Shown here one piece after another: positions 36,349 through 45,875 of a stretch of 64,000 nt of DNA (the first letter of the stretch is position 1; each line of letters opens with the position of its first letter). The translations under genes and the position numbers were made by a program. A model generated the notes under the pieces. The model saw nothing but the letters and a program-made list of their open reading frames with translations, had not been told where the DNA came from and did not search any database. Source of the stretch: Bradyrhizobium sp. WBAH42 (GTDB lineage Bacteria; Pseudomonadota; Alphaproteobacteria; Rhizobiales; Xanthobacteraceae); contig NZ_CP036533.1 in assembly GCF_024585265.1 (NCBI RefSeq), positions 310,001-374,000 on the forward strand, written 5' to 3'.

Positions 36349-36432
36349 CCTTGCGAGCGTAGCGAAGCAATCCAGAGACTATCCGGGGCGGCAGTCTGGA
36401 TTGCTTCGTCGCAAGAGCTCCTCGCAATGACG
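36349..36432. repeat. Degraded palindrome of the GTCATTGCGAGCG family
   Basis: TTGCGAGCGTAGCGAAGCAA with TCCAGA is mirrored by TCTGGATTGCTTCG and CTCGCAATGAC, with a small insertion on the right arm. It is a relative of the elements at 1769-1849 and 8365-8445. Confidence 0.75.
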
Positions 36433-36470
36433 AGTGCTTCGCTGGCTTTGTCCTGCCAACCACCAGACTT

Positions 36471-36561
36471 CGTAGGGTGGGGAAAAGCGCGCTCTTCGCG
36501 CGCCGTGCCCGCGTCGTTCCTGCTGGTGGGCACGGCGCAAGGCGCCTTTGCCCACCCTACG
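36471..36561. repeat. Palindrome of the TAGGGTGGGCAAAG family
   Basis: CGTAGGGTGGGGAAAAGCGC at the left is mirrored by GCGCCTTTGCCCACCCTACG at the right. A relative of 959-1049. It lies just downstream of the antiporter stop. Confidence 0.82.
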
Positions 36562-36567
36562 GCAGCG

Positions 36568-38361
36568 TCAGACCCCCGCCACCGAGGACCACAGCTCGGC
36601 GAGTTTCTTCCGCAGCGCCTGGGCGCGTGTCGGCGGCGGCGGCGTCTCGTCATCCTCCGGCAGACGCAGGCCGACGACGTTGACGCGGCCACCGGAGATG
36701 CTGCGGGCGACCAGCACGATCTCGTCCAGCGCGAGCTCGGCGCCCTCCTTCGGCGCGCGATCGAGATGGACGTCGAAGTAATCGGCGAGCGTGAGCTTGC
36801 TCTCGTCCTCGCTCACCTTGACGCCGTAGATCTCGGCGAGCTCGGCGAGCGTGTGCTCGCCGGAGACCATGAAGTCGCCGAGCAGATGCGGATCGGGCGC
36901 GGTGCTCGGCTGCATGTCGACGAAGAAGCGGTCGAGCGACTCGGCCTTTTCCGGCGGCGCCAGCAGATAGATGTAGTCGCCTGGCGCGATCGGGTCGGCT
37001 TCCGTTGGCGTCAGGATGTTCTCGTTGCGGATGACGAGCGTCGGCTTGGACCAGGACGGGATCAGACCGCGGCGGAAATACAGGCTCTTGGGCCGCACCG
37101 GATAGCCGACCAGCTGCTGCTCGAGCTGGCCGGGCAGATCGAGCTCGACGCGGCGCGGGCCGCGTTCGGCGCGCGGCAGCGCCACGTGCAGCTTGCGGGC
37201 AGCCGGCGCCAGGGTCCAGCCTTGCAGCAGGAGCGAGATGATGACGACGACGAAGGCGACGTCGAAATAGAGATAGGCCTTGGACAGGCCAACCAGCATC
37301 GGGATCGAGGCCAGGAAGATCGCGACCGCGCCGCGCAGGCCCGTCCAGGCGATGAAGATCTTCTCGCGCCAATTGAAGCGGAACGGCGACAGGCACACGA
37401 ACACCGCGAGCGGCCGTGCCACCAGCATCAGGACGAGCGCGACGGCGACCGCCGGCAGCACGCTGGCACCCAGCCGGCTCGGCGAGACCAGAAGGCCGAG
37501 CAGCACGAACATCACGATCTGCGCCAGCCAGGTCGCGGCATCGAGGAAGGTCACCACCGAATTATGCGCGCGGGTCGGCCGGTTGCCGATGATGATGCCG
37601 GCGAGATAGACGGCGAGGAAGCCGGAGGCGTGCATGATCTGCGAGCCGCCGAAGATCACGAGCGCGCCCGTGGTCACGAAGGGCGCATGCAGTCCCTGCG
37701 GCAGGGCGACCTTGTTGAGCGCGATGACGACGAGGCGGCCGCCAAACACGCCGACGACGGCGCCCAGTGCCGCCTCCAGCACGAACTCCATCAGCACGTG
37801 CCCGGCCGAGCTCGAGCCGACCGAGATGTATTCCACCAGCATCAAAGTGAGGAAGATCGCGAAGGGATCGTTGGTGCCGGATTCCGCCTCCAGCGTCGCG
37901 CCGACGCGCGGGCGCAGACGCAGGCCCTGGGTGTGCACCAGGAGGAACACGGCGGCCGCGTCGGTCGAGGCCACCACGGCGCCGACCAGCAGCGACTCCG
38001 CCCAGTTGAGGTCGAGCGTGTATTTGGCGAACGGCGCCGTGACCAGCGCGGTCAGCAGCACGCCGACGGTCGCGAGCACGAGGGACGGGGCGAGCACGGT
38101 GCGGATGCTGGCAAAGCGCGTGCGCAGGCCGCCGTCGAACAGGATCAGGGCGAGCGCGACGGAGCCGACCAGATAGGTGGTGCGGACGTCGTCGAACTGG
38201 AGCTGACCGGGGCCGGAATCGCCGGCGAGCATGCCGATGACCAGGAAGACGAGCAGCAAGGGCGCGCCGAAGCGCAGCGCAAGCAGGCTCGAGAGGATGC
38301 CGGCCATGACGAGGACGGCGCCGAGCAATATGGCGAGACTGACGGAGTCGAGGGAAGCCAT
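36568..38361 (-). CDS. Potassium/proton antiporter (NhaP2/CvrA type)
   Basis: The 597-residue inner-membrane protein has about twelve hydrophobic segments covering residues 1-390 (Na+/H+ exchanger domain), including DGGLRTRF and GAVVASTDAAAVFLL with the conserved Asp residues, and ESGTNDPFAIFL. A cytoplasmic TrkA_C domain follows (NENILTPTEADPIAPGDYIY) and then a CorC/HlyC-like C-terminal domain. CvrA-type proteins export K+ in exchange for protons. The start at 38361 has a clear hydrophobic N-terminus. It is divergent from the MscS gene, a plausible osmotic-stress pairing. Confidence 0.9.
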   Translation of the reverse strand: MASLDSVSLAILLGAVLVMAGILSSLLALRFGAPLLLVFLVIGMLAGDSGPGQLQFDDVRTTYLVGSVALALILFDGGLRTRFASIRTVLAPSLVLATVGVLLTALVTAPFAKYTLDLNWAESLLVGAVVASTDAAAVFLLVHTQGLRLRPRVGATLEAESGTNDPFAIFLTLMLVEYISVGSSSAGHVLMEFVLEAALGAVVGVFGGRLVVIALNKVALPQGLHAPFVTTGALVIFGGSQIMHASGFLAVYLAGIIIGNRPTRAHNSVVTFLDAATWLAQIVMFVLLGLLVSPSRLGASVLPAVAVALVLMLVARPLAVFVCLSPFRFNWREKIFIAWTGLRGAVAIFLASIPMLVGLSKAYLYFDVAFVVVIISLLLQGWTLAPAARKLHVALPRAERGPRRVELDLPGQLEQQLVGYPVRPKSLYFRRGLIPSWSKPTLVIRNENILTPTEADPIAPGDYIYLLAPPEKAESLDRFFVDMQPSTAPDPHLLGDFMVSGEHTLAELAEIYGVKVSEDESKLTLADYFDVHLDRAPKEGAELALDEIVLVARSISGGRVNVVGLRLPEDDETPPPPTRAQALRKKLAELWSSVAGV

Positions 38362-38551
38362 CCACCTTCCGGGTAAAAAATCGCTGGAATTTCATCCTTA
38401 TCGTCGGCGGACTCGCGCGCCAACCCATTTTCGCGCTTCGCGGCAATCTGCCCGTATTTTACGGCCTTAACGCGCATCACTTCACGGTGTATCGATGGCC
38501 CGGCCGCGCCCTGCCCTCGAATCAATTCCTGCCCGCTTGCCGACGAGACCG

Positions 38552-39868
38552 ATGGACATGGACCTCAAAGACTTCATGGAGTTCGTGCAGACCACCGCAC
38601 GCAGCGTCGGGGCGGAAATCTCCTCACCCTGGTTCTACCTGCAATTCGGCCTCATCCTGGCCGCGGCCGGCATCGCCTATGCCGCGGAAGCCGGCATTCG
38701 CAGCCGTGTCGACCTGACCTCGCTGGCGATGCGCTGGCCGCTGCCGCTGCGACACTTCGTTCGGGTCATGGTCGCCAGCGCCTCGACGGCGGTGTTCACG
38801 CTGCTCGTGATCGTCTCGCGCGTGGTGATGTATCACGCGACCTGGCCGAGCCGCTCCTATCTCCTGATGGTCGCAGCCAAGCTGGGTTTCGCCTGGCTGG
38901 TGATCCGGCTCGTGACCTCGGTGCTGCGGAACGCCTTCATCGTCAAGCTGGTGTCGATCACGGCCTGGTTCGTCGCCGCGCTCTCGATCGTCGGCCAGCT
39001 CGATGCGACGGTCGACCTGCTGGATTCCTTCGCCATTGTGCTCGGCGGCCTCAGGCTGACCCCGCTTCTGGTGCTCAAGGCCGGCGCGCTGCTGCTGATC
39101 GCGCTCTGGCTCACCAACATCGCCAGCAATTTCGCCGAGAGCCGGATCAATTCGACCACCGACCTGACGCCATCGGTACAGGTGCTGCTGGTGAAGATCA
39201 TCCGCATCGGGCTGCTCACGGTCGCGATCGTGATCGCGCTCGGCGCGGTCGGGATCGACCTGTCGGCGCTTGCGGTGTTCTCCGGCGCGGTCGGCGTCGG
39301 CATCGGTATCGGCCTGCAGAAGATCGTGGCCAATTTCATCTCGGGGATCATCCTGCTCGCCGACAAATCGGTGAAGCCGGGCGACCTCGTCACCATCGGC
39401 GACAACACCGGCCGCATCAGCGCAATGAAGACGCGCTATATTTCCGTCGCTGCCGGCGACGGCCGCGAGTTCCTGGTGCCGAACGAGGATCTGGTGACGC
39501 AGAAGGTCGTCAACTGGACCTATACCGACAAGAACACGCTGGTGAAGATCGCCTTCGGCACCAATTACGACGCCGACCCGCGCCTGGTCACCAAGCTCGC
39601 CGCCGAGACCGCCGCCGCCCATCCGCGCGCCACCAAGAGCAAGGCGCCGAACAGCATTTTGACCGAGTTCGCGGAAGCCGGCATGAAGTTCTCGCTGACC
39701 TTCTGGATCGCGGACCCCGACGGCATGGACAACGTCAAGAGCGACGTGATGCTGGCGCTGTGGGACGCCTTCAAGCGCGAGGGCATCCGGGTTCCCTACC
39801 CCGTCCGCGAAATCCGCATCCGCGGCGGCGCCCTGCCGGTGGAAACCACCGTAGAAGTCCCGAATTAG
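38552..39868 (+). CDS. MscS-type mechanosensitive ion channel
   Basis: About 438 residues. Several membrane segments precede the MscS core (SALAVFSGAVGVGIGIGLQK, then IVANFISGIILLADKSVKPG and the KxxDLVTIGDNTG beta domain), with the C-terminal vestibule after VTQKVVNWTYTDKNTLVKI. These channels open under membrane tension to release solutes. The ATG at 38552 (MDMDLKDFMEF) is chosen over 38495. It shares an intergenic region with the K+/H+ antiporter. Confidence 0.92.
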   Translation: MDMDLKDFMEFVQTTARSVGAEISSPWFYLQFGLILAAAGIAYAAEAGIRSRVDLTSLAMRWPLPLRHFVRVMVASASTAVFTLLVIVSRVVMYHATWPSRSYLLMVAAKLGFAWLVIRLVTSVLRNAFIVKLVSITAWFVAALSIVGQLDATVDLLDSFAIVLGGLRLTPLLVLKAGALLLIALWLTNIASNFAESRINSTTDLTPSVQVLLVKIIRIGLLTVAIVIALGAVGIDLSALAVFSGAVGVGIGIGLQKIVANFISGIILLADKSVKPGDLVTIGDNTGRISAMKTRYISVAAGDGREFLVPNEDLVTQKVVNWTYTDKNTLVKIAFGTNYDADPRLVTKLAAETAAAHPRATKSKAPNSILTEFAEAGMKFSLTFWIADPDGMDNVKSDVMLALWDAFKREGIRVPYPVREIRIRGGALPVETTVEVPN

Positions 39869-39988
39869 GTCACTTTCGCCCCCGAGGCGGGCCCCTCGGC
39901 TTGCATGAAGCCTGCCAATCATTAAATTGGGGCCTGAAATCAAGCCTTTCCGCCAAAATCGAGATCAGCCCGAAGAGACCACACACGC

Positions 39989-40807
39989 ATGAGCTACGTC
40001 GACGCCACCGAGACCTCCCTGCGCAAGACCGGACAGATCAAGCTGCACGGGCCCGCCGCCTTTGCCGGCATGCGCAAGGCGGGCGCGCTGGTGGCCAGGT
40101 GCCTGGACGAGCTCACCGACATCGTCGGGCCCGGCGTGCCGACCTCCAGAATCGACGAATTCGTCCGCGACTTCGCCTTCAGCCATAGCGCCTATCCGGC
40201 GACGCTGATGTATCGCGGCTACCGCTACTCGACCTGCACCTCGCTCAACCACGTGGTCTGCCACGGCATGCCGGGCGACCGTCCGCTGAAGGAAGGCGAC
40301 ATCGTCAACATCGACGTCACCTTCATCGTCGACGGCTGGTATGGCGATTCCAGCCGGATGTATGCGATCGGCCCAATCGCCCGCAAGGCGGAGCGGCTGA
40401 TCGAGGTGACCTATGAAGCGATGATGCGCGGCATCGCTGCGGTGAAGCCCGGCGCCACCACCGGCGACATCGGCCATGCCATCCAGAGCTTCGTCGAGCC
40501 GCAGGGCATGAGCGTGGTGCGCGACTTCTGCGGCCATGGCCTGGGCCGCATGTTCCACGACGAGCCGAACATCATCCATATCGGCCGGCCCGGCGAGGGC
40601 GTGCAGCTCAAGCCCGGCATGTTCTTCACTATCGAGCCGATGATCAATCTCGGCAAGCCGCATGTGAAGATCCTCTCCGACGGCTGGACCGCGGTGACGC
40701 GCGACCGCTCGCTGTCGGCGCAATTCGAGCACTCGGTCGGCGTCACCGCGACGGGTGTCGAGATCTTCACGCTGTCGGAGCGGCACGGCGAGAAGCAGAT
40801 CGGGTGA
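39989..40807 (+). CDS. map: Methionine aminopeptidase, type I
   Basis: The 272-residue cytoplasmic enzyme removes the initiator Met from new proteins. The metal ligands are visible: Asp in VNIDVTFI and GWYGDSSRM, His in CGHGLGRMFH, Glu in FFTIEPMIN and Glu in QFEHSVGVT; the substrate-side His is in NHVVCHGMPG. There is no N-terminal zinc finger, as usual in bacteria. It is followed downstream by radC after a 2.1-kb insert with two low-GC genes. Confidence 0.96.
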   Translation: MSYVDATETSLRKTGQIKLHGPAAFAGMRKAGALVARCLDELTDIVGPGVPTSRIDEFVRDFAFSHSAYPATLMYRGYRYSTCTSLNHVVCHGMPGDRPLKEGDIVNIDVTFIVDGWYGDSSRMYAIGPIARKAERLIEVTYEAMMRGIAAVKPGATTGDIGHAIQSFVEPQGMSVVRDFCGHGLGRMFHDEPNIIHIGRPGEGVQLKPGMFFTIEPMINLGKPHVKILSDGWTAVTRDRSLSAQFEHSVGVTATGVEIFTLSERHGEKQIG

Positions 40808-40829
40808 GCACAACCTCGCTGTATTTCTG

Positions 40830-41300
40830 CTAAGATCCGAGAACGCGTCGAAGTTCGCAATACTTGGAATTGTCAGGACCATCAAAGGGGAGAAACGTTC
40901 TTTCTCCGCCAAAGTAGTGAAGTTTGATTTTCTGTTCACTTCGATCGACAAGAAAACACCCGCCTAGGCCGAAGATAGTCCCGCATACCGACTTTGTCTT
41001 TAAATCTGACGGAAATGAATTCGATGCCGGCCGGATCGGAATAGAACGCTTGTAGTCTCCTAGGGGAATTGGCAACCATTCCTCGACTGCTTGCACCTTG
41101 ATGTTCACGATGGCGGTCACACCGTCTTTGATCGTTTGTAAGCCGACATGTCCCTCCCCACTTACCCATCCTGGACATCTAAATCCCCAACGATCGGTCG
41201 TAAGGAAGTCTAGCACCTCGTCGTAAGACAGCGGTTTGCCGAAGGCTGCAGACGACGCAAAGAGAACCGCGATGATGCTAGCGAACCCTCGTATCAACAT
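40830..41300 (-). CDS. Secreted hypothetical protein, 156 aa
   Basis: It starts MLIRGFASIIAVLFASSAAF, a clear signal peptide with AFG-K as likely cleavage. The mature part holds four cysteines (FRCPGW, SVCGTIFGLGGCFL, YCELRR), so it may carry disulfides in the periplasm. No domain was recognised. Base composition is visibly lower in GC than map. Its stop is 22 bases from the end of map (convergent). Confidence 0.7.
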   Translation of the reverse strand: MLIRGFASIIAVLFASSAAFGKPLSYDEVLDFLTTDRWGFRCPGWVSGEGHVGLQTIKDGVTAIVNIKVQAVEEWLPIPLGDYKRSIPIRPASNSFPSDLKTKSVCGTIFGLGGCFLVDRSEQKIKLHYFGGERTFLPFDGPDNSKYCELRRVLGS

Positions 41301-41423
41301 TCTAGCCTCCTTTGGCGAGTTATCGATGAGAAATTCGGACTCAACATGCGCATAGGAACGATGACCAGCAGTATTGGGTCTCGTGCTGGTCGGTGACGGC
41401 CCAATTCCGCAGCCTTGCGCGCG

Positions 41424-42611
41424 TCATAAAACTTGGAAGTAGCCAAGTATCTTTTTCAGGAGTGGCACGATGAAGCTGACTATGGGGGGTATGACGTAAG
41501 CCGTAAGAAACTTCCGCATCGTAAGTGCATCGAACGGCCATACAGGCATGTCGTTGATTACAGCGCCAATCTTTCGCAACCGCTCGATCATCTGTTCATC
41601 GTCTGCGGTAATGACGCCAGACTGGAAGCGCGAGCGCAGGTCATCTAGTTGGGCCCGCATACGTAACGCTACACCGCTCATGAGTTGAGCCTTACTCTTC
41701 ATCATAGCATCGCGAAATGGGAGCAGAGGGCCAATGAAAACAAATGGGCCAATAACTGAGTAGGCAATCACAGCTACAACCAGAAATCCCACTCGCGCTT
41801 CGTTGGGCGTAAAAAAGTGGCTGACAAGCCAACCTAAGCCGATATTGAGACCGACAAGCGAGATTGCATACTGATTGCGCAGTCCTAACCGACCAATGGG
41901 TCGCAAGCCGCCCGCATTGTCCGGATGCAAGGGCAGCATGCGAAGCTCCGAATGGGAAACGACTTCCCATAACAATACTGGTAGAGCGGAACTGCGGATT
42001 ACGTAGACCGCTGCCACAACAGCGAACAGAAAGTCACAGTACATGCGGATGTAGCCAGCCGCAGAGAGCGGATGGCCGGACTCCCAACTGGTATACGCAC
42101 CGTCGGCAATCAACCGGTAGACGAAATAGACCGCGATTACTCCGGCAAGCATGCCCACAGCTTGCGCCCCCAGATTGATCCTGCGGAAAATACGATTCCA
42201 GCGGGCGACAAGAAACACGGCGCTTCCTTCGGAAGTATTCAGAATGCCGTCGACTTGAACGCGATTGAGTGAACGACAAAGGAGCGCATGGTCAGTTGTT
42301 GTTAGTATCAGCAGACAAGGAAACGACACCAGATACATAAAAATCGTGCTGACGTCGTAGAAAAAAGGCAAATTCAGTGTAGCCGATCGCGCCGCCATGG
42401 GTACGCCGAAGCAAGCGGCTATCAGCAACGGCAAAAAAGTGAAAGTAACAGCCCCTGCGTACAGCGCCACAGGAGTGAAAGCACCAAGTCCACGGCGATC
42501 AAGCCACTCAGCGATGGCGTGCAAACCCGAACCTGCTGTCGTATCCAGAGTCTTTGCAATAAGGGAAACTGAAACGGCAGACTCTGGTGAAACGTTAGAG
42601 GCATGGTCCAT
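41424..42611 (-). CDS. Multi-span membrane protein, unknown
   Basis: About 395 residues. It starts MDHASNVSPESAVSVSLIAK with GAGGG just upstream; the ATG at 42650 is a weaker alternative. At least six membrane segments are visible, such as LYAGAVTFTFLPLLIAACFG, IFMYLVSFPCLLILTTTD, and MLAGVIAVYFVYRLIADG. A soluble coiled-coil-like section, MRAQLDDLRSRFQSGVITAD, then two final hydrophobic stretches close it. Lower GC than flanks. It may work with the secreted protein next to it; no family is known to me. Confidence 0.7.
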   Translation of the reverse strand: MDHASNVSPESAVSVSLIAKTLDTTAGSGLHAIAEWLDRRGLGAFTPVALYAGAVTFTFLPLLIAACFGVPMAARSATLNLPFFYDVSTIFMYLVSFPCLLILTTTDHALLCRSLNRVQVDGILNTSEGSAVFLVARWNRIFRRINLGAQAVGMLAGVIAVYFVYRLIADGAYTSWESGHPLSAAGYIRMYCDFLFAVVAAVYVIRSSALPVLLWEVVSHSELRMLPLHPDNAGGLRPIGRLGLRNQYAISLVGLNIGLGWLVSHFFTPNEARVGFLVVAVIAYSVIGPFVFIGPLLPFRDAMMKSKAQLMSGVALRMRAQLDDLRSRFQSGVITADDEQMIERLRKIGAVINDMPVWPFDALTMRKFLTAYVIPPIVSFIVPLLKKILGYFQVL

Positions 42612-42962
42612 GTTTGCCCTCAAGCAATTCCAGAGGCAAATATATGTCAACGCGGCTTGCCCGCGAGGAAGGATCGCTACCTCAACGAGAGACTAATTAT
42701 CCAAAGCTTGGCAACATAATTGCTAGTTGTAGCAATGATTTCATACTACTCAATTTCCGATCTTAAGCAATCCAATTCGTCCTCCATCGCAGCTTGCGAC
42801 AACGCCCACGATCGGGGCGGCCATTGCGCGTTCATCTCCCAGTCTTAGGTCAACCACGGCTAACGTGCGCCGCCCCCCCCCGCTCGGACGCCGGCCGACA
42901 CGCGACGCGCCATCTCAATTGACGGTTGCAAAAGCGCCGGTCCCCGGCAATGCTGGCGGCCG

Positions 42963-43676
42963 ATGCCCGCCAAGCCTGACCACGACAACAGCAAGCCCGA
43001 GGACGCGCCGCACTATCTCGGCCATCGCGAGCGGCTGCGCGAGCGCTTCTACAGCGCGGGCGCGGATGCGCTGAGCGATTACGAATTGCTGGAGATGGCG
43101 CTGTTTCCGGCGCTGCCGCGGCGCGACACCAAGCCGCTCGCCAAGCTGCTGATCAAGACCTTCGGCTCCTTCGCCGAGGTCGTGCATGCGCCGGTGGCGC
43201 GCCTGCGCGAGGTCGACGGGATCGGCGAGTCCGCGATCAACCAGCTCAAGCTGATTGCCGCGGCGGCGCATCGGGTCGCCAAGGGCGAGGTCAACAGCCG
43301 CAACGCGCTGTCATCCTGGAACGAGGTGATCGCCTATTGCCGCACCAGCATGGCGTTTGCCGACAAGGAGCAATTTCGCCTGCTGTTCCTGGACAAGCGC
43401 AACCAGCTGATCGCCGACGAGGTGCAGCAGACCGGCACGGTCGACCACACTCCGGTCTATCCGCGCGAGGTGATCAAGCGCGCGCTGGAATTATCGGCGA
43501 CCGCGCTGATCCTGGTGCACAACCACCCCAGCGGCGATCCCTCGCCCTCGCAGGCCGACATCCAGATGACGAAGGCGATCATCGACATCGCAAAACCGCT
43601 CGGGATCGCCGTGCATGATCACATCATCGTCGGCAAGAACGGGCATGCGAGCCTGCGCGGGCTGCGGCTGATCTAG
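42963..43676 (+). CDS. radC: RadC family JAB-domain protein
   Basis: The protein has 237 residues. An N-terminal helix-hairpin-helix segment ([20 protein letters not shown]) and the C-terminal JAMM motif [14 protein letters not shown], the metal-binding signature of the RadC/JAB family, are both intact. RadC was named for DNA repair, but its true activity is unsettled. The gene is normally close to map in this group; here two foreign-looking genes lie between. Confidence 0.93.
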   Translation: MPAKPDHDNSKPEDAPHYLGHRERLRERFYSAGADALSDYELLEMALFPALPRRDTKPLAKLLIKTFGSFAEVVHAPVARLREVDGIGESAINQLKLIAAAAHRVAKGEVNSRNALSSWNEVIAYCRTSMAFADKEQFRLLFLDKRNQLIADEVQQTGTVDHTPVYPREVIKRALELSATALILVHNHPSGDPSPSQADIQMTKAIIDIAKPLGIAVHDHIIVGKNGHASLRGLRLI

Positions 43677-43703
43677 AGTCTCAAATCAGATGACAAGGGA
43701 ACG

Positions 43704-44492
43704 ATGAGCGACTGGCTGCACAATCTGCCGGTGCCCGTCATGGCGCTGGTGATCTTCGGATTCACCTATCTTATGGCCGCGGCGATCTTCGCAGGCATCA
43801 CGCTTGTCGCAACGGAGGAGCGTGCCAAATCGCTCAAAGTGATCTCGCCGGGCATGCTGCCCGTGCTCGGCATCATCTTTGGCCTGTTCGTCGCCTTCAC
43901 CGCAGCGCAGGTCTGGGGCGACAGCGATCGCGCCAGTGCCGCGGTGAGCCGCGAGGCCAGCGCGCTGCGCAGCGCCGTGCTGCTGGCCGGCGGCCTGCCG
44001 GCGGAGCAGGAGACGAAGCTGCGCGGCCTGGTGCGCGACTATGTCGGGCAGGCTGTCGCGGTGGAATGGCCGATGATGGCGCATCAGGAGGCATCGCTGA
44101 AAGTGACGCCGCCGGCGCTCGCCGATGCCCTGCAGCTCGTCATCACGATGACGCCGCAAGGCACGGGGCAGGCGAATGTGCAACGCGAGCTCATCGCCGC
44201 GCTGGAGCAGGCGCTGGATGCGCGGCGGCAGAGGATCATCGTCAGCCTCGCCGCAGTCAATCCAGTCAAATGGTGGTGCCTGTACCTCCAAGCCGCCTGC
44301 GCATTGCTGGTGATCGGCCTCGTTCATTGCGACAACCGGCTGGGATCGGCGATCGCGATGGGCCTGTTCGCGACGGGGGTGGCCGCCTCCGTCCTGCTGA
44401 TTGCCGCACACGACCGGCCATTCGCCGGTCAGGTCTCGATCAAGCCGGAGCCGCTGCTGCAGATCATGCCGGAGGCAGCAGCGAAGACCTAG
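43704..44492 (+). CDS. DUF4239 (bestrophin-like) membrane protein
   Basis: The protein has 262 residues. Two membrane segments at the N-terminus (MALVIFGFTYLMAAAIFAGI and GMLPVLGIIFGLFVAFTAAQ) and two near the C-terminus (LYLQAACALLVIGLVHCDN, FATGVAASVLLIAAHD) flank a soluble alpha domain with AAVSREASALRSAVLLAGGL. The ISPGMLPVLGxIFGLFVAFTA stretch is typical of DUF4239, an uncharacterised inner-membrane family. It follows radC at 27 bases on the same strand. Confidence 0.82.
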   Translation: MSDWLHNLPVPVMALVIFGFTYLMAAAIFAGITLVATEERAKSLKVISPGMLPVLGIIFGLFVAFTAAQVWGDSDRASAAVSREASALRSAVLLAGGLPAEQETKLRGLVRDYVGQAVAVEWPMMAHQEASLKVTPPALADALQLVITMTPQGTGQANVQRELIAALEQALDARRQRIIVSLAAVNPVKWWCLYLQAACALLVIGLVHCDNRLGSAIAMGLFATGVAASVLLIAAHDRPFAGQVSIKPEPLLQIMPEAAAKT

Positions 44493-44502
44493 ACGGAGGC
44501 GC

Positions 44503-44647
44503 ACTCCCTGTCCCGCTTGCCGGAGAGGGTCGGGGAGAGGATGTTTCCGCAATGGGATAATCCCCAAGAGGAAAACCTCACCCGGCGCGCGGGACGATGC
44601 TTCGCATCGCCCGGACGCGCCGACCTCTCCCGCAAGCGGGAGAGGTG
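44503..44647. repeat. Composite palindrome of the CGGGGAGAG family
   Basis: Modules CCGGAGAGGGTCGGGGAGAG, CCCGGCGCGCGGGACGATGC and GACCTCTCCCGCAAGCGGGA appear in this order; nearly identical in layout to 47571-47715. Confidence 0.75.
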
Positions 44648-44698
44648 AACCGAGACCGCGGCATTGATCAACCTAAAGCCATTGCGCTTGAGGCCAGA

Positions 44699-45403
44699 TC
44701 AGAACATCTGGCTTTTGGCGGCCTTCAAGTGGTCTTCTGCGGCCGTGATGCCGGCGAATGCCTTGAGCGTCAGGGCGGTCGGTTGCGGCTTCCATTCGGC
44801 AACCATTTTCTCGGCCTTCTCGAGCTCCGGCTTGGACAACATGGAAGCCATCTCGTTGACATTCCTGGCCGGCGCCACCTTCGAGAGCTTGAAATAGGCA
44901 TACGACAGGGACACGTCCCTCGGCGTGCCCTTTCCTGCAGAATATGCGCGGGACAGGCTGAAGAGGGCGCTAGGGAGGCCCTGGTCGCCTGCCATCTTCC
45001 ACCATTTCAGCGCTTCTTCCGAATTCCCTTGCCGGTCGTACATGAGAGCGACGTCGTGCTGAGCACGCGCGTAACCGGCCTTGGCGGACACAAGCTTGTA
45101 TTTCAATGCCTGATCCGGATCCGTTGCGACGACGCCCACGCCCTGCCCGTCATAATAACAGCCGAGCTTATAGGCTCCGAGCGGATCGTTGGCCGCGGCC
45201 GATTTTTGAAACCACTCGAATGCCTGGCTGCGATCCTGCGGTGTGCCGATGCCGTTATTGTGCATCATGCCGACATGATATTGCGCCTCCGCATCTCCGC
45301 GATTGGCCAACGCGACCATCGCATTGAAGGTGCGGGTGTCATTCGCGCTGGCGGGCACCGCGACAAGCAGAAGGCACGAAAAGGCCAAGGCAACGAATTT
45401 CAT
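44699..45403 (-). CDS. Exported Sel1-repeat protein
   Basis: The protein has 234 residues. A signal peptide (MKFVALAFSCLLLVAVPASA) is followed by four or so Sel1-type repeats, for example GDAEAQYHVGMMHNNGIGTP, AFEWFQKSAAANDPLGAYKL and ALKWWKMAGDQGLPSALFSL. Sel1 solenoids mediate protein binding in envelope stress and secretion. The ATG at 45403 gives a clean signal peptide. It stands between two palindromic elements. Confidence 0.86.
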   Translation of the reverse strand: MKFVALAFSCLLLVAVPASANDTRTFNAMVALANRGDAEAQYHVGMMHNNGIGTPQDRSQAFEWFQKSAAANDPLGAYKLGCYYDGQGVGVVATDPDQALKYKLVSAKAGYARAQHDVALMYDRQGNSEEALKWWKMAGDQGLPSALFSLSRAYSAGKGTPRDVSLSYAYFKLSKVAPARNVNEMASMLSKPELEKAEKMVAEWKPQPTALTLKAFAGITAAEDHLKAAKSQMF

Positions 45404-45500
45404 ATCAAAGCCCCATCGAGTTTGAACCATTCCGTCTTGGTCGCTCGAGACGGAGAAAAAGTTCGAAATCAGCGATCCTTGGCCTGCCCGGGCGGTCCCG

Positions 45501-45875
45501 TCAGGGCTCCACCCAGCGCTGCACCGCCTCGGCGGTGTCGGCAGGCGTGGTGTTGAAGCAGATCGCGGCATCCGGCGCCAGGCGGTGAACGAGGTTGAGC
45601 ACCTTCTCGAACAAGAGCAGGCGCTCCTTCGGCTCGCGCAGGCCGGCGCCGATGACGATGCAGTCGAAGCGCTCATCGCGCAGCGCCGCCACCACGCCGG
45701 CTTCGGCTGTGACATCGAGATCGATCAGGCAACTCGTGACCTCGAAGCCGAGATCGCGCAGGCGCAACAGCTGCGCCTCGATGTAGTCGCGCACGAGCTC
45801 CGGCGTCAGCTGCGGGAATGCGCTGTAGTCGGCATTGCCGGGTTCGATGCCGATCGCGAGGACGCGCTTGGCCAT
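45501..45875 (-). CDS. Conserved hypothetical protein, 124 aa
   Basis: It starts MAKRVLAIGIEPGNADYSAF and contains CLIDLDVTAEAGVVAALRDE, FDCIVIGAGLREPKERLLLF and FNTTPADTAEAVQRWV. The alternation of hydrophobic strands and helices suggests a Rossmann-like or receiver-like fold. GGAG lies eight bases before the ATG. No active-site motif is recognised. Related proteins are common in Bradyrhizobium with no function known. Confidence 0.75.
   Translation of the reverse strand: MAKRVLAIGIEPGNADYSAFPQLTPELVRDYIEAQLLRLRDLGFEVTSCLIDLDVTAEAGVVAALRDERFDCIVIGAGLREPKERLLLFEKVLNLVHRLAPDAAICFNTTPADTAEAVQRWVEP

Noticed and set aside
36427..38376. A 649-codon open frame on the plus strand rich in Asp, Arg, Glu, Gln and His
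   Set aside because: It is the antisense of the antiporter gene; the charged low-complexity composition is an artefact of reversed membrane codons.
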